Of a stretch of 64,000 nt of DNA, positions 18,036 through 26,628 are shown one piece after another. The DNA is taken from contig NZ_CP042476.1 in the NCBI RefSeq assembly GCF_007993795.1, positions 3,345,179 to 3,409,178 on the forward strand. The letters run 5' to 3'. Within the stretch, counting starts at the first letter, position 1; the number at the start of each line of letters is the position of its first letter. The notes beneath the pieces were generated by a model. It did no database searches and was not told the origin of the DNA. It saw only the letters and a list, made by a program, of their open reading frames with translations. Origin of the DNA: Antarcticibacterium arcticum (GTDB lineage Bacteria > Bacteroidota > Bacteroidia > Flavobacteriales > Flavobacteriaceae). A program made the translations under genes and the position numbers.

Positions 18036-18219
18036 AACTGTTTCGGTTCCCCGTCAGTTCGGGTGAATTTATTTCGACCGAAAGGAAGACGGAAGGGAGA
18101 ACAAATTTGTATCGGGAACAGAGGGGAATTTCAGGGAATACCCCGCTCAAACCTGCCTGTCGGTAGGAAGAGTCATGAAATCCAAGATTTGACGAAGTTA
18201 AACTTTGCGCAGCCCGGGA

Positions 18220-18401
18220 AAGAAAATATAGCTCCGAAGGGGCCTAACCCATTAACATACCGTGAAGCGGGATGAAACAAAAGCAAGTACGAAAAAGCCC
18301 TGAAGGGGCGTAATATATCAACATCCCGTGAAGCGGGATGCGATAATAAAGGGTGGACAAAATAGCCCTGAAGGGGCGTCATATATCAGCATCTTTACAT
18401 C
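18220..18401. repeat. REP-like hairpin array downstream of the second RAYT gene
   Basis: Same unit as at 14950: GCCC-TGAA-GGGGC hairpins and CAT(C/A)CCGTGAAGCGGGATG hairpins beginning at 18256 and 18322 (66 bases apart). The last 40 bases before the gene match the corresponding edge of copy 1. The preceding stretch 18036-18219 has no gene and no clear structure. Confidence 0.82.
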
Positions 18402-18854
18402 TTAGTCCCAAACATACTTTTCCTCATATTCGACATTATATTTACTTAAAAAAGCCCGGTATTCTTCCTGAAATGTTTTCTTCCTATGATGCTCATGCTG
18501 CTTAGCGATGTATGTAATGACTTTATCAATTTCTGAAGGGTTTACCGAAAATGCTCCATATCCATCCTGCCAGTAGAAGTTTGAATATTCTACTCCTTTG
18601 GTTTTTATCCATTTAGAAGAATGAGATTTTAATTCTTCCATCAGTTTCATCAAGGCTATCTTTTTTGAGAGCATGCAGAGGATATGAATATGGTCGGTAT
18701 AGCCGCCAACCTTAAGTACCTGGCAGTTTAAATTGTTGCAAATCCCTCCCAGATAGTTGTGAAGTTCGTTTTCTACGGAAGGATGTATTAAAGGCGCTCT
18801 GTGTTTAGTGCTGAAAATAAGGTGTACATAATTTTTTACAAGAGATTGGCCCAT
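18402..18854 (-). CDS. REP-associated tyrosine transposase (Y1_Tnp), copy 2
   Basis: 150 residues with 16 substitutions relative to copy 1, no gaps. The HUH motif is TDHIHIL and Tyr115 lies in VITYIAKQ. The core sequence between residues 67 and 107 is identical in both copies, including SNFYWQDGYGAFSVNP. It is in the same orientation as copy 1 and in the same position relative to its arrays (downstream array of GCCC/CATCCCG units, upstream array of GATGGG units). Both reading frames are intact, so both may be active. Sequence divergence shows that the duplication is not recent. Confidence 0.88.
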   Translation of the reverse strand: MGQSLVKNYVHLIFSTKHRAPLIHPSVENELHNYLGGICNNLNCQVLKVGGYTDHIHILCMLSKKIALMKLMEELKSHSSKWIKTKGVEYSNFYWQDGYGAFSVNPSEIDKVITYIAKQHEHHRKKTFQEEYRAFLSKYNVEYEEKYVWD

Positions 18855-19470
18855 AGTAGTTAGTTTATTACGCCCCTTCAGGGCTATATCTAAGTTACGG
18901 TTTTTTCCGGATGTGCTTCACCCATCGTTAGGATATGACGCCCCTTCGGGGTCCGATGGGCTGCACCCATCGTGGGTGTATGACGCCCTTTCAGGGCTCT
19001 ACCGATGTTACGCTTTGTTCCGATGGGCTGCACCCATCGTTAGGGTATTCCGCCCCTTCAGGGCTATATCGTAGTTACGGTTTTTTCCGGATGGGCTTCA
19101 CCCATCGTTGGTGTATGACACCCTTTCAGGGCTATACTTAGTGGTGCTTTATTCTGATGGGCTACACCCATCGTTGGTGGATGGCGCCCTTTCAGGGCTC
19201 TACCGACGTTACGCTTTGTTCCGATGGGCTGCACCCATCGTTAAGGTATTCCGCCCTTTCAGGGCTATATCGTAGTTACGGTTTTTTCCGGATGGGCTTC
19301 ACCCATCGTTGGTGGATGGCGCCCTTTCAGGGCTCTACCGACGTTACGCTTTGTTCCGATGGGCTGCACCCATCGTTAAGGTATTCCGCCCTTTCAGGGC
19401 TATATCGTAGTTACGGTTTTTTCCGGATGGGCTTCACCCATCGTTGGTGGATGGCGCCCCTTCAGGGCTA
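18855..19470. repeat. Regular 67-bp two-hairpin tandem array upstream of the second RAYT gene
   Basis: GATGGGCTKCACCCATC hairpins begin at 18955, 19022, 19090, 19156, 19223, 19291, 19358 and 19426, a spacing of 66-68 bases. Between them are CGCCCYTTCAGGGCT hairpins. A degenerate first unit lies near 18909. Two unit types alternate (CTGCA and CTTCA loops), so the longer period is 135 bases (19221 to 19356 is a near-exact repeat). It is not a CRISPR array: there are no unique spacers. Confidence 0.88.
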
Positions 19471-19700
19471 TGTATGTAATATAGCCCCGACGGGGTGTAA
19501 TATATCAACATCCCGTGAAGCGGGATGATTAAAAAAGACAGAATAATAAAGCCCTGAAGGGGCGTAATACATCACATCCAGTGAAGCGGGATGAAACAAA
19601 AGCAGGTCGAAAAAGCCCCGACGGGGCGTAATACATCAACATCCCGTGAAGCGGGATGATTAAAAAAGACAGAATAATAAAGCCCTGAAGGGGCGTAATA
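19471..19700. repeat. REP-like array of opposite polarity next to the hsdR 3' end
   Basis: At about 19470-19485 the polarity switches from CGCCCC-TTCA-GGGC to AGCCCC-GACG-GGGT units. CATCCCGTGAAGCGGGATG-type hairpins follow at 19509, 19575 and 19640 (66 and 65 bases apart). This is the left-type array of a RAYT element without a transposase gene next to it. Confidence 0.82.
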
Positions 19701-19705
19701 TCCCA

Positions 19706-19801
19706 CAACATCATACTATCATACTATCATACTATCATACTATCATACCATCAAACCATCGTACCATCACCCCATCCTACCATCACACCATCAAACCATC
19801 A
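19706..19801. repeat. 8-bp tandem repeat (ATCATACT/ATCATACC) abutting the hsdR stop
   Basis: About a dozen octamers, first exact ATCATACT then variants such as ATCAAACC and ATCGTACC. They run up to the last codon of hsdR. A similar ACCATCAC-type repeat abuts the stop codon of the DUF4407 gene at 53118-53179. Confidence 0.85.
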
Positions 19802-22800
19802 TCACGCCTCCAAAGGCCAATCCCTATACTGCCCCTCGGCCTGCTCGATCACCTCCTTCAACAAATTATGCAGCTCCGAAAATGGCACTTTGCCCCGTAA
19901 TTCTTTTTTCACTGCCAGGCGAATCGCGGCGCGGGCGTCTTCTTTTTTGGTCCAGTCGAGTTGCAGGTTTTTCTTGACGGAGTCTACCACGTTATGCACC
20001 AGGTCCTGAATGGGACCGGTTTGATTTAGGAGCTTTTCGTTGGCAGATAAAAGATCATAGAAAGCCAGTTCATCTTCGGTTAAACCGAGTTGTTTGGTCC
20101 TGATATCATCCTGCTGAAATTCATTGGCGATGTCCAGCAGGTGTTTGATGGCTGCGATGGAATCCAAAGAATTTCTGTGGTAGTTGCTCAGCACTTTTTC
20201 CAGCTCTTCTTTCAGCTTGCGCATGCGGCGGATGTTCTTTGGCATTCGCACCCGTATCTCGTCATTGATGATCCTGCGCAGCAGTTCTACTTTAATGTTC
20301 TCGTCGCCTTTTTCCTTTACAATGGCCTGGAACTTATCGTCCACGATGGAAATATCGATCTTATCCAGATTGTACATTTTTGCCAGGTCCACAATTTCCT
20401 GCGATTCCAGGGATTTGCTTATCAGGTCTTTGATCTTTTCGTTCTTTTCCCTGCGGGGTCCGGGAGGGAATTTGATCTTTCTAATGATCTGGCGGATCTT
20501 TTGAATGATGCCGACTTCCTCCTGTATTTCCCAGATTCGGGGATCTGAACTGGTCATTGCCACCAGTTCTGTGAGCTTTCGCTCTTCGAGCAAAAAGGCA
20601 TCGGTCACGGCATCAGATTTTAAAAGACTGTTCACCACTCCGCTGGACCATTTCATTTTGGCCATATCGGTCATTGCGTTGATACTTTCCGCAGAAAAAT
20701 CACCTATCAAATCCTTCACTTTTCCAAACTGCTGCAGGCACACTTTCACCGCCGCTTCCAGATCCAAAGTGGGTTTTCCTTCCCCGCCGCCGGCGGTGTA
20801 TTTTTTGGTGGCTTCGGCCAGGAAGCCGGAGATGCCTATAAAATCTACTACGAGTCCGTTGGGCTTGTCTTTAAAAACCCTGTTTACCCTCGCAATGGCC
20901 TGCATCAGGTTATGGCCTTTCATAATTTTATCCACATACATCGTATGGGCGCAGGGGGCATCAAATCCCGTGAGCCACATATCGCGAACGATCACGATTT
21001 GCAGCGGATCCTCAGGCCTGCGGAAACGCTTTTTAATGGCTTCCATCGCATCTTTGGTGCGTATGTGAGGATTCCAGTCTGTGGGATCTTTGCTGATGGT
21101 TCCGGTCATGATCACGGCTATTTCAGGACAACCTTCCAGCGCGGTGAGGGCGTTGTACATTTTTACGCAGTTCTTGCGGCTCATACAAACGATCATCGCC
21201 TTGCCTTCCAGGCTTTCTGTCCTCGCCTTAAAATGAGTGAGGATATCTTTGGCTACTCTTTCCACCCGGTCGTTGGCCCCGGCGGCATCTTCTATCGCTG
21301 CCCAAACGGCATTGTTCTCCTCGTCTTCATCTTCTTCCATTTCATCCAGCTCCTTATCATATTTGGCTTTGATGTTGAGCGGAACCATTTTTGGCTCGTA
21401 ATTAATGGGCACCGTGGCACCGTCTTCCACGGCCTGTTTGATGTCGTAGGTGTGAATGGTGGGGCCAAATACCTGTTGGGTATCGGCATCTTTCCCATCT
21501 ACGGGAGTTCCGGTGAAGCCTATGAAAGAGGCATTGGGCAAGGCGCGTCTTATGTTCTGCGCAAAGCCCCCGCTATGGAATCCATACTGGGTGCGGTGGG
21601 CTTCATCTGCCATCACAATAAGGTTGAAACGTTCAGAAAGTACAGGGTGGGAGAGCTCTTTTCCCGAAGCCAGTTCTTTTAAGCGGAATTTCTCAATGGT
21701 GGTAAAGATCACCCCGCCGCCATCGGTGCTCAGCAGGGCCCGCAGCTCATCTGTGGTATCGGCGTGTTGCACGTGGCCCACCAGGTCTTTGCACAGCACA
21801 AAATTCTCATAGAGTTGCTGGTCCAGGTCATTGCGGTCTACCTGGATGAGGATGGTGGGATTTTTCATTTCGGGCATTTGCCTCAGGATCCCGGTAAGGA
21901 TGGCCATCGAAATGCTTTTACCCGATCCCTGCGTGTGCCATATCACTCCCAGCCGGCCATCACCCGTGGGTTTTATATTTTCCACCGCAGAGTCCACCGC
22001 TTTTTTGATGCCCCAGTACTGGTGATATTTTGCGCCTTTCTTGATTATTTTTCCGTTGTGGTCTTCGTGAAAAATGAAGTTTTGCAGATAATTTAATAAG
22101 GTTTTCTTCGGAAATAATCCCTTCAACAAGGTCTCCAGCTGTAGTTCCTGTTTCTGCTGAAGGTCATCCCCGTGCAGGCTTTTCCACGGAGCAAACCACT
22201 TTAGGGAGGAGTTGTACATCCCGTGCAGGGTTTCCAGCCCATCCGAAACTACCGTGATGGCATTGTAATCAAACAGCTGCGAAATATCCTGAACGTAATG
22301 CCCAATTTGCCCGTGTGCGTTTTTTACACCCACCTCGGGATCAAACATATTCTTGAACTCAAAAACAATGAGCGGAAGTCCGTTGATGAAGATGAGCAGA
22401 TCTGTGCGCCGGCTGTTCTTGCCAATGATCTTTACTTCGTCTGCACACACAAAGGTATTTTTCTCCGGTTCCCGGTAATTGATAGGGTAGAGGTGCCGGG
22501 CCTGTTCTTTGCCCGAAGCATCTTTCCAGCTAATGGAAACCCCCTGGGTCATTTTAAGATGAAAATCGCGGTTGCGGTGATCGAGATCCATTCCCTCGTG
22601 TTGGGTAAAAGCGGAAAGGGCTTCGTTAATGGCGGTTGCCGGAACGCCGGGATAGGAACTCACTAAAAATTCCCGAAGATCCTCCTCCAGCACCACTTTC
22701 TTAAGATCCCGCTGCAGGGAATTACCTTCTTTATAGGTGTACCCCAACTCCTGAAGGCACTCTATGGCAGCCTTTTGCACCGTGATCTCGATCATTTGTG

Positions 22801-22804
22801 TCAT
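19802..22804 (-). CDS. hsdR: Type I restriction endonuclease subunit R
   Basis: 1000 residues, normal for the family. The N-terminal HSDR_N nuclease domain has the PD-(D/E)xK residues D135, E149 and K151 in RRTDLLIFINGLPLIVFEFK. The SF2 translocase has Walker A TQGSGKS (291-297), DEAH (400-403) and FIGFTGTP. A helical C-terminal region probably docks the methyltransferase core. It cuts DNA far from the recognition site after ATP-driven translocation when unmethylated sites are met. The start overlaps the hsdS stop by 4 bases. All catalytic residues are intact. Confidence 0.95.
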   Translation of the reverse strand: MTQMIEITVQKAAIECLQELGYTYKEGNSLQRDLKKVVLEEDLREFLVSSYPGVPATAINEALSAFTQHEGMDLDHRNRDFHLKMTQGVSISWKDASGKEQARHLYPINYREPEKNTFVCADEVKIIGKNSRRTDLLIFINGLPLIVFEFKNMFDPEVGVKNAHGQIGHYVQDISQLFDYNAITVVSDGLETLHGMYNSSLKWFAPWKSLHGDDLQQKQELQLETLLKGLFPKKTLLNYLQNFIFHEDHNGKIIKKGAKYHQYWGIKKAVDSAVENIKPTGDGRLGVIWHTQGSGKSISMAILTGILRQMPEMKNPTILIQVDRNDLDQQLYENFVLCKDLVGHVQHADTTDELRALLSTDGGGVIFTTIEKFRLKELASGKELSHPVLSERFNLIVMADEAHRTQYGFHSGGFAQNIRRALPNASFIGFTGTPVDGKDADTQQVFGPTIHTYDIKQAVEDGATVPINYEPKMVPLNIKAKYDKELDEMEEDEDEENNAVWAAIEDAAGANDRVERVAKDILTHFKARTESLEGKAMIVCMSRKNCVKMYNALTALEGCPEIAVIMTGTISKDPTDWNPHIRTKDAMEAIKKRFRRPEDPLQIVIVRDMWLTGFDAPCAHTMYVDKIMKGHNLMQAIARVNRVFKDKPNGLVVDFIGISGFLAEATKKYTAGGGEGKPTLDLEAAVKVCLQQFGKVKDLIGDFSAESINAMTDMAKMKWSSGVVNSLLKSDAVTDAFLLEERKLTELVAMTSSDPRIWEIQEEVGIIQKIRQIIRKIKFPPGPRREKNEKIKDLISKSLESQEIVDLAKMYNLDKIDISIVDDKFQAIVKEKGDENIKVELLRRIINDEIRVRMPKNIRRMRKLKEELEKVLSNYHRNSLDSIAAIKHLLDIANEFQQDDIRTKQLGLTEDELAFYDLLSANEKLLNQTGPIQDLVHNVVDSVKKNLQLDWTKKEDARAAIRLAVKKELRGKVPFSELHNLLKEVIEQAEGQYRDWPLEA

Positions 22805-24054
22805 AAGACTTCAGATAAGATTTTCTCCACATCTTTTACGCGGACTTCCCCGCTGATGAGTTTTGGTAATAAGGTGTCGCGGAGTTGAGTGAGGGTTTGA
22901 GTTTCTTTTGAATTTGTTTTTATCAATTCAAAAAAGGAAAATATTTCTTGCTGAAAATTATCAAGAACAGATTTTGCAGGAACTAAAATCTTCATTGATT
23001 TTACTGTTTTAGAATTCACAGCCGTAGCAATTGAAGAAGTACTTCCAAGAGAATTGTAATCGAATGATTTAAGAGCGGAATACAAATACTCAACACTTAA
23101 CAAAGTGTTTTTCTTTTTTAAAAAATGCGCAATGGCTTCATTTGAAACCATATTTTCTGTTGTGATGGCAACTCTTCCTACAGTTAATTTGAAACTAAGG
23201 ATAACGGTGTCCTCAGGAACTTGGGGAACATTTTTCTTTACCACAGCTTCTTTTGTAAGGTATTCTGAAGTATTAAAAATGTAAGTTCCACAATTACCCA
23301 TATCCTTAATTGAAATCCATTTTACTCCATTTTCCGATGAAAACCATTCCTTCTCTTTTCTTGGAGGTGTCCTACCAATGGTAATTTTAAATTCATCTTC
23401 TAAGGTTTTTACTTCCCATCCCTTCGGAATTTTCCCCAATTCAGAATCTACAAATTCCCCATCCTGGAAAGGCCCAAAATCAACAAACCAGTGCTTGTAT
23501 AAAGCCATTGCCATTTCTTCCAGGGTTTTGTTCATCTTTAGGTTGAGCTCGATTTTATCGTCTAAAGCGGAAAGGATGGAGGCGATGGATTTTTGCTCTT
23601 CAAGGGGAGGTACAGTGAACTCTACTCTTTGAAAGGTTCCAAGATTAATATTATCCTGAACAGAGCCAATTGAGTGAGTTTGAATCTGTTTTTTGAAAAA
23701 TTGCATTAAGTACTCTACAAACTCAATATCACATTTGTCTTCATCTGCAACAAAACCTATAATACTGTCAGGAAAACAAGCAGGATAACTAAGAATTGCC
23801 GTTTCTGCAATATTAGCCGCAATAGTAATACACATTGTATGTTCCGGCCATAGCTTACTTTGTGCCAATCCAGCTTTAGAATAAGTCTGCGTATGTTCGG
23901 TCAAGCGATGGTTAGCAGCCTTAACATCTCCGGTTTGTATAAATGGATATTTCCCACCATACAAGTGCGAAGCATCTCTGGGCCTGTGCTTGGATTTCCC
24001 TCTTGCAATCGTTCCTAAATCTGTAAGTTTATATGTTATCCAGTTTTCTGGCAT
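22801..24054 (-). CDS. hsdS: Type I restriction-modification specificity subunit S
   Basis: 417 residues with two target-recognition domains (about 1-155 and 205-365). They are separated by the central conserved region VPPLEEQKSIASILSALDD with a long helix, and a second helical region closes the protein (QTLTQLRDTLLPKLISGEV). It sets the bipartite recognition sequence, which cannot be read from the protein. The usual hsdM-hsdS adjacency is broken: hsdM lies 6 kb upstream with an AbiTii gene and a set of membrane-protein genes in between. It overlaps hsdR by 4 bases. Confidence 0.93.
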   Translation of the reverse strand: MPENWITYKLTDLGTIARGKSKHRPRDASHLYGGKYPFIQTGDVKAANHRLTEHTQTYSKAGLAQSKLWPEHTMCITIAANIAETAILSYPACFPDSIIGFVADEDKCDIEFVEYLMQFFKKQIQTHSIGSVQDNINLGTFQRVEFTVPPLEEQKSIASILSALDDKIELNLKMNKTLEEMAMALYKHWFVDFGPFQDGEFVDSELGKIPKGWEVKTLEDEFKITIGRTPPRKEKEWFSSENGVKWISIKDMGNCGTYIFNTSEYLTKEAVVKKNVPQVPEDTVILSFKLTVGRVAITTENMVSNEAIAHFLKKKNTLLSVEYLYSALKSFDYNSLGSTSSIATAVNSKTVKSMKILVPAKSVLDNFQQEIFSFFELIKTNSKETQTLTQLRDTLLPKLISGEVRVKDVEKILSEVL

Positions 24055-24109
24055 TGGTTGTTATAATTTATTTTAAAGTCTCATAAAATTGAGTAGGAGC
24101 TATCGAAAC

Positions 24110-24486
24110 TTATTTCCAAAAAACGATTACCAATGCTGCAATTAATACAACACCAAGAATTATTATTACTGGAATGATTAGTTTAGTATCCCCCCTCTCA
24201 TTTCAATTTCAAAAGTCCCTGAACCTGTTTTGATGGTCTGTTTAGATTTGACATACATTCCCTGTTTATTTAATATTGTCAATTCACCCATAATTGTTAT
24301 CAGGTCGTTTTGAGCAATATGGCTTTGCATTAATTTCTCTAAAGCTCCCTTTCTGACTTCAACATCGTCTGATGCCACCCTCAATGATAGTTTGTGCCTG
24401 TCATCATCAGTTAGATTAGGGATTTTAGAGATAATATCAATGACTTTAGTATTATCAAGTCTTGCAAGTTGATTGTTATTGTCCAT
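24110..24486 (-). pseudogene. Small protein with C-terminal membrane anchor, frameshifted in a G6 tract
   Basis: As read, the frame starting MDNNNQLARLDNTKVIDIIS stops at 24178 after 102 residues, just past RGGILN. The coding strand has six G at 24190-24195. With seven G the frame continues as RGGDTKLIIPVIIILGVVL and ends KLAALVIVFWK-like at 24110, giving about 125 residues with one perfect C-terminal transmembrane helix. This is too good to be chance. So the gene is either naturally off (a phase-variable or decayed G tract) or the tract was under-called. The soluble part has no recognised domain. It overlaps the upstream gene by 11 bases and precedes hsdS by 55, consistent with one operon. 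Confidence 0.7.
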
Positions 24487-25600
24487 ATCTTTTTAAGTCG
24501 AGTTTTAAGTTTTTTAATGTTTGTATTTCTGATCTGAAAATTTCAAGTAAAATAAGGCCTAAAATAAAGCCGCCTATAATAACAGGTATGACAACCTCAT
24601 ATAGTTTAAGTCTAACAACAAGAAGAATCGCAAAAATTAAAACAGCAAAATAGATTAACAGTTTTGCAGCTGAAAATAAAATCATTGATTTAATTTTATG
24701 TACGGACTTAACTTCTAAGATCACAGTTAGCTGTCCACCTTCACCCTTAAAGTCAGATTTGAGAGTGGCTTCATTTTCTTTTGTATTAATCTGATAGTAT
24801 TGGTCAAGGAAAAAATCTAAATCTTTTGATTTTATAAAATGATTTACGGCGCCTTCCTTTACGGAAAAACTCATCTCCATAAATTCCTCCAAAATGTATT
24901 GCTCAGCAAATTGCTTATATGCTCCATTTGGATTAATTTCTTGCTGCTTAAGTTTTATAAAATCAGGTTGTATTTCGTTAATGTCCGAAAGGTCAATTTT
25001 GGAATTTAGAAAATCAATTTGATAACTTGCTTTAAAAACTCCTGTGTTGAAGCTTGATATTTTCTCCTTAAACAAAACAAGGTCATTTTGAACTTGCCGG
25101 AAAGCAAGGTTCAATTTTTCTAAAAGAGCGTATTTACAAACAAGTAAAAACTGTTCAATTTCTTCCGGCGTGAAAATTCTCTTTCCAACCATATAAGGCA
25201 AGTTGGATTGATTGAAATTATCAATTTGTGTTTGGTAATTTTTAAATAAAGTATTAAGCTCAGAAAGGGATGTGTTTTTGTTTTGTTGCTTATGATGAAG
25301 CTTTTCAATGAAATTTATTACTTCATTTTTCAAAATAAAAAACCGTTTTTCGTCCGATAAAAACCTTGGGACACATTCAATAATTCTACCCATAGTTTGT
25401 GGAGAAGTTGAAACATTTCTTGATTTCCAATAAGGGTATGTGTTTATCAAATATTTATATGGACCATAGCCATATAGGTCATAATACAAGTCTGTAATCT
25501 TTCGTAATGTTTCCCTGTCTGCATTAAAAAATTCATTCTCAACGTAGGAATAGGTGCTAAAACGTTTGGGTTTATTGGTAAATGTTCCTTGTATAATCAT
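24476..25600 (-). CDS. Membrane protein of unknown function in the hsdM-hsdS cassette
   Basis: The frame extends to 25687, but M30 at 25600 overlaps the nuclease stop by 4 bases and is the likelier start, giving 374 residues. The first 290 residues are soluble, helical and aromatic-rich (DLYYDLYGYGPYKYLINTYP; IIECVPRFLSDEKRF). The end carries two transmembrane helices (SMILFSAAKLLIYFAVLIFA and VVIPVIIGGFILGLILLEIF) and a basic tail. I do not recognise the family. Tight coupling to the nuclease and to the small membrane-anchored gene suggests a common membrane complex; this is inference from gene order. Confidence 0.72.
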   Translation of the reverse strand: MIIQGTFTNKPKRFSTYSYVENEFFNADRETLRKITDLYYDLYGYGPYKYLINTYPYWKSRNVSTSPQTMGRIIECVPRFLSDEKRFFILKNEVINFIEKLHHKQQNKNTSLSELNTLFKNYQTQIDNFNQSNLPYMVGKRIFTPEEIEQFLLVCKYALLEKLNLAFRQVQNDLVLFKEKISSFNTGVFKASYQIDFLNSKIDLSDINEIQPDFIKLKQQEINPNGAYKQFAEQYILEEFMEMSFSVKEGAVNHFIKSKDLDFFLDQYYQINTKENEATLKSDFKGEGGQLTVILEVKSVHKIKSMILFSAAKLLIYFAVLIFAILLVVRLKLYEVVIPVIIGGFILGLILLEIFRSEIQTLKNLKLDLKRYGQ

Positions 25601-26157
25601 TTTCTGAAATAAGTATAAAGCCCAATAAATAAAAGAATTCCCACCAAAGAGCCAACTAAGTAAGCTTTTAATGAAAGGTCTTGCCAAAATGAGGCCTCAT
25701 TTATTTCTTGTTCGTCAATAATTGTTTCTTTATTTCCGTCCCCCCAAATTCCGCTGTTTGTTTCTCTTGCTTGAAATTGAGCTGTTTTATAATCGCTTGA
25801 ATTACTAAATTGGTATTTTAGATAAGCGAATGCGAAGCCGTCTGCTATCATTTTTTTATTAATATCAACACCGTCAAGAATTACATACCTTAAAAGTCTT
25901 TGATAACGGTCTCGGTCCTTGGAAAGGTTATCATATTGTAGGAAAACGGTTTTGTTTTCGATAAGTGAAGAAAGATATTCCTTTGCTTCTTTTCCAAATA
26001 TGTCTGAAATCTCAGGAGCATTAATTCCGATTAATCGAACCTTTTCGCCTGTTTCGGTTTCAAAGGTGTCACCGTCAATTACTCTTGTTACCTTGGTTGT
26101 TGTCCCCAAGCAAACAAAAGTTGTAAGAAATAATATGTATGTTAATGTCTGTCTCAT
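25597..26157 (-). CDS. Thermonuclease (SNase) family protein with signal sequence and C-terminal membrane anchor
   Basis: I choose M50 of the long frame (26157) because it opens a signal-like segment, MRQTLTYILFLTTFVCLG; longer starts overlap the upstream gene. The protein is 186 residues. The SNase fold is clear: VIDGDTF (D28, D30), R41 and E49 in VRLIGINAPE, and R87 in RDRYQRLLRYV. These match the catalytic Arg35, Glu43 and Arg87 of staphylococcal nuclease, with Asn in place of Asp40. A helix at about 164-183 anchors the C-terminus. If the N-terminal segment is a signal peptide, the nuclease faces the periplasm. It overlaps the next gene by 4 bases. Position inside a type I locus suggests an anti-phage role; that is inference. 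Confidence 0.82.
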   Translation of the reverse strand: MRQTLTYILFLTTFVCLGTTTKVTRVIDGDTFETETGEKVRLIGINAPEISDIFGKEAKEYLSSLIENKTVFLQYDNLSKDRDRYQRLLRYVILDGVDINKKMIADGFAFAYLKYQFSNSSDYKTAQFQARETNSGIWGDGNKETIIDEQEINEASFWQDLSLKAYLVGSLVGILLFIGLYTYFRK

Positions 26158-26269
26158 TATTTTTGTTGCTGTCATCCCAGCAAATACTGCTAAAACTCGA
26201 ATAAGGTTTGTTGCAGTTAAGAAACCAAAGTTTTTCAATTTAACACTGCTCTTGATTGGCATTAGTAGT

Positions 26270-26623
26270 TTAATCCATATTCCAATAAGCTGTGCCGGCG
26301 TCATCCCCGAATTCAGTATTTAGCCAATCATCATAATCTTGAACATCATTAGCCCATTCAGTTTCTTCACTGCCATATGAACTCCTATCATTGAAATCAT
26401 ATTCATCCCATTTAATTTCTAACTTCATTAGTGCATTCTTAGAAAGGAAAAATGAGGTATTGATTTCTAAAAATTCCTCCAATTGATCCTCATCAACTAA
26501 AAAGTGATCCAGATTTAAAATACACCAATTAATGTAATCAGGTTGAATTGAAATTACTTCTTCTAAAGTTTTACCTTCATATTTCCCAAAATTGAAACAG
26601 GTGTCCAGGTAGTAAATTTTCAT
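26270..26623 (-). CDS. ExoX-like C-terminal-domain small acidic protein
   Basis: 117 residues, very acidic in the second half. The N-terminal third, FNFGKYEGKTLEEVISIQP with the following DYINWCI, resembles the small domain found at the C-terminus of exodeoxyribonuclease X-like proteins and in stand-alone Bacteroidota proteins, which may bind nucleic acid. No nuclease catalytic domain is attached. It begins 5 bases after the coiled-coil membrane gene stops, so the two are coupled. Function unknown. Confidence 0.68.
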   Translation of the reverse strand: MKIYYLDTCFNFGKYEGKTLEEVISIQPDYINWCILNLDHFLVDEDQLEEFLEINTSFFLSKNALMKLEIKWDEYDFNDRSSYGSEETEWANDVQDYDDWLNTEFGDDAGTAYWNMD

Positions 26624-26628
26624 ATGTT

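Noticed and set aside
15264..18854. Ordinary IS200/IS605 insertion sequences
   Set aside because: No TnpB gene and no defined element ends; the hairpin arrays fit RAYT-REP better.
18855..19470. CRISPR array, because of the regular 67-base spacing
   Set aside because: Both the hairpins and the sequence between them repeat; there are no unique spacers and no cas genes.
18935..19528. Protein-like frames with repeated GFTHRWWMAPFQG peptides
   Set aside because: They are translations of the REP-like palindromes and have no independent start, signal or conservation.
25597..26304. Full 235-residue frame of the nuclease
   Set aside because: The first 49 residues overlap the preceding gene and lack a sensible N-terminus; M50 opens a signal-like segment.
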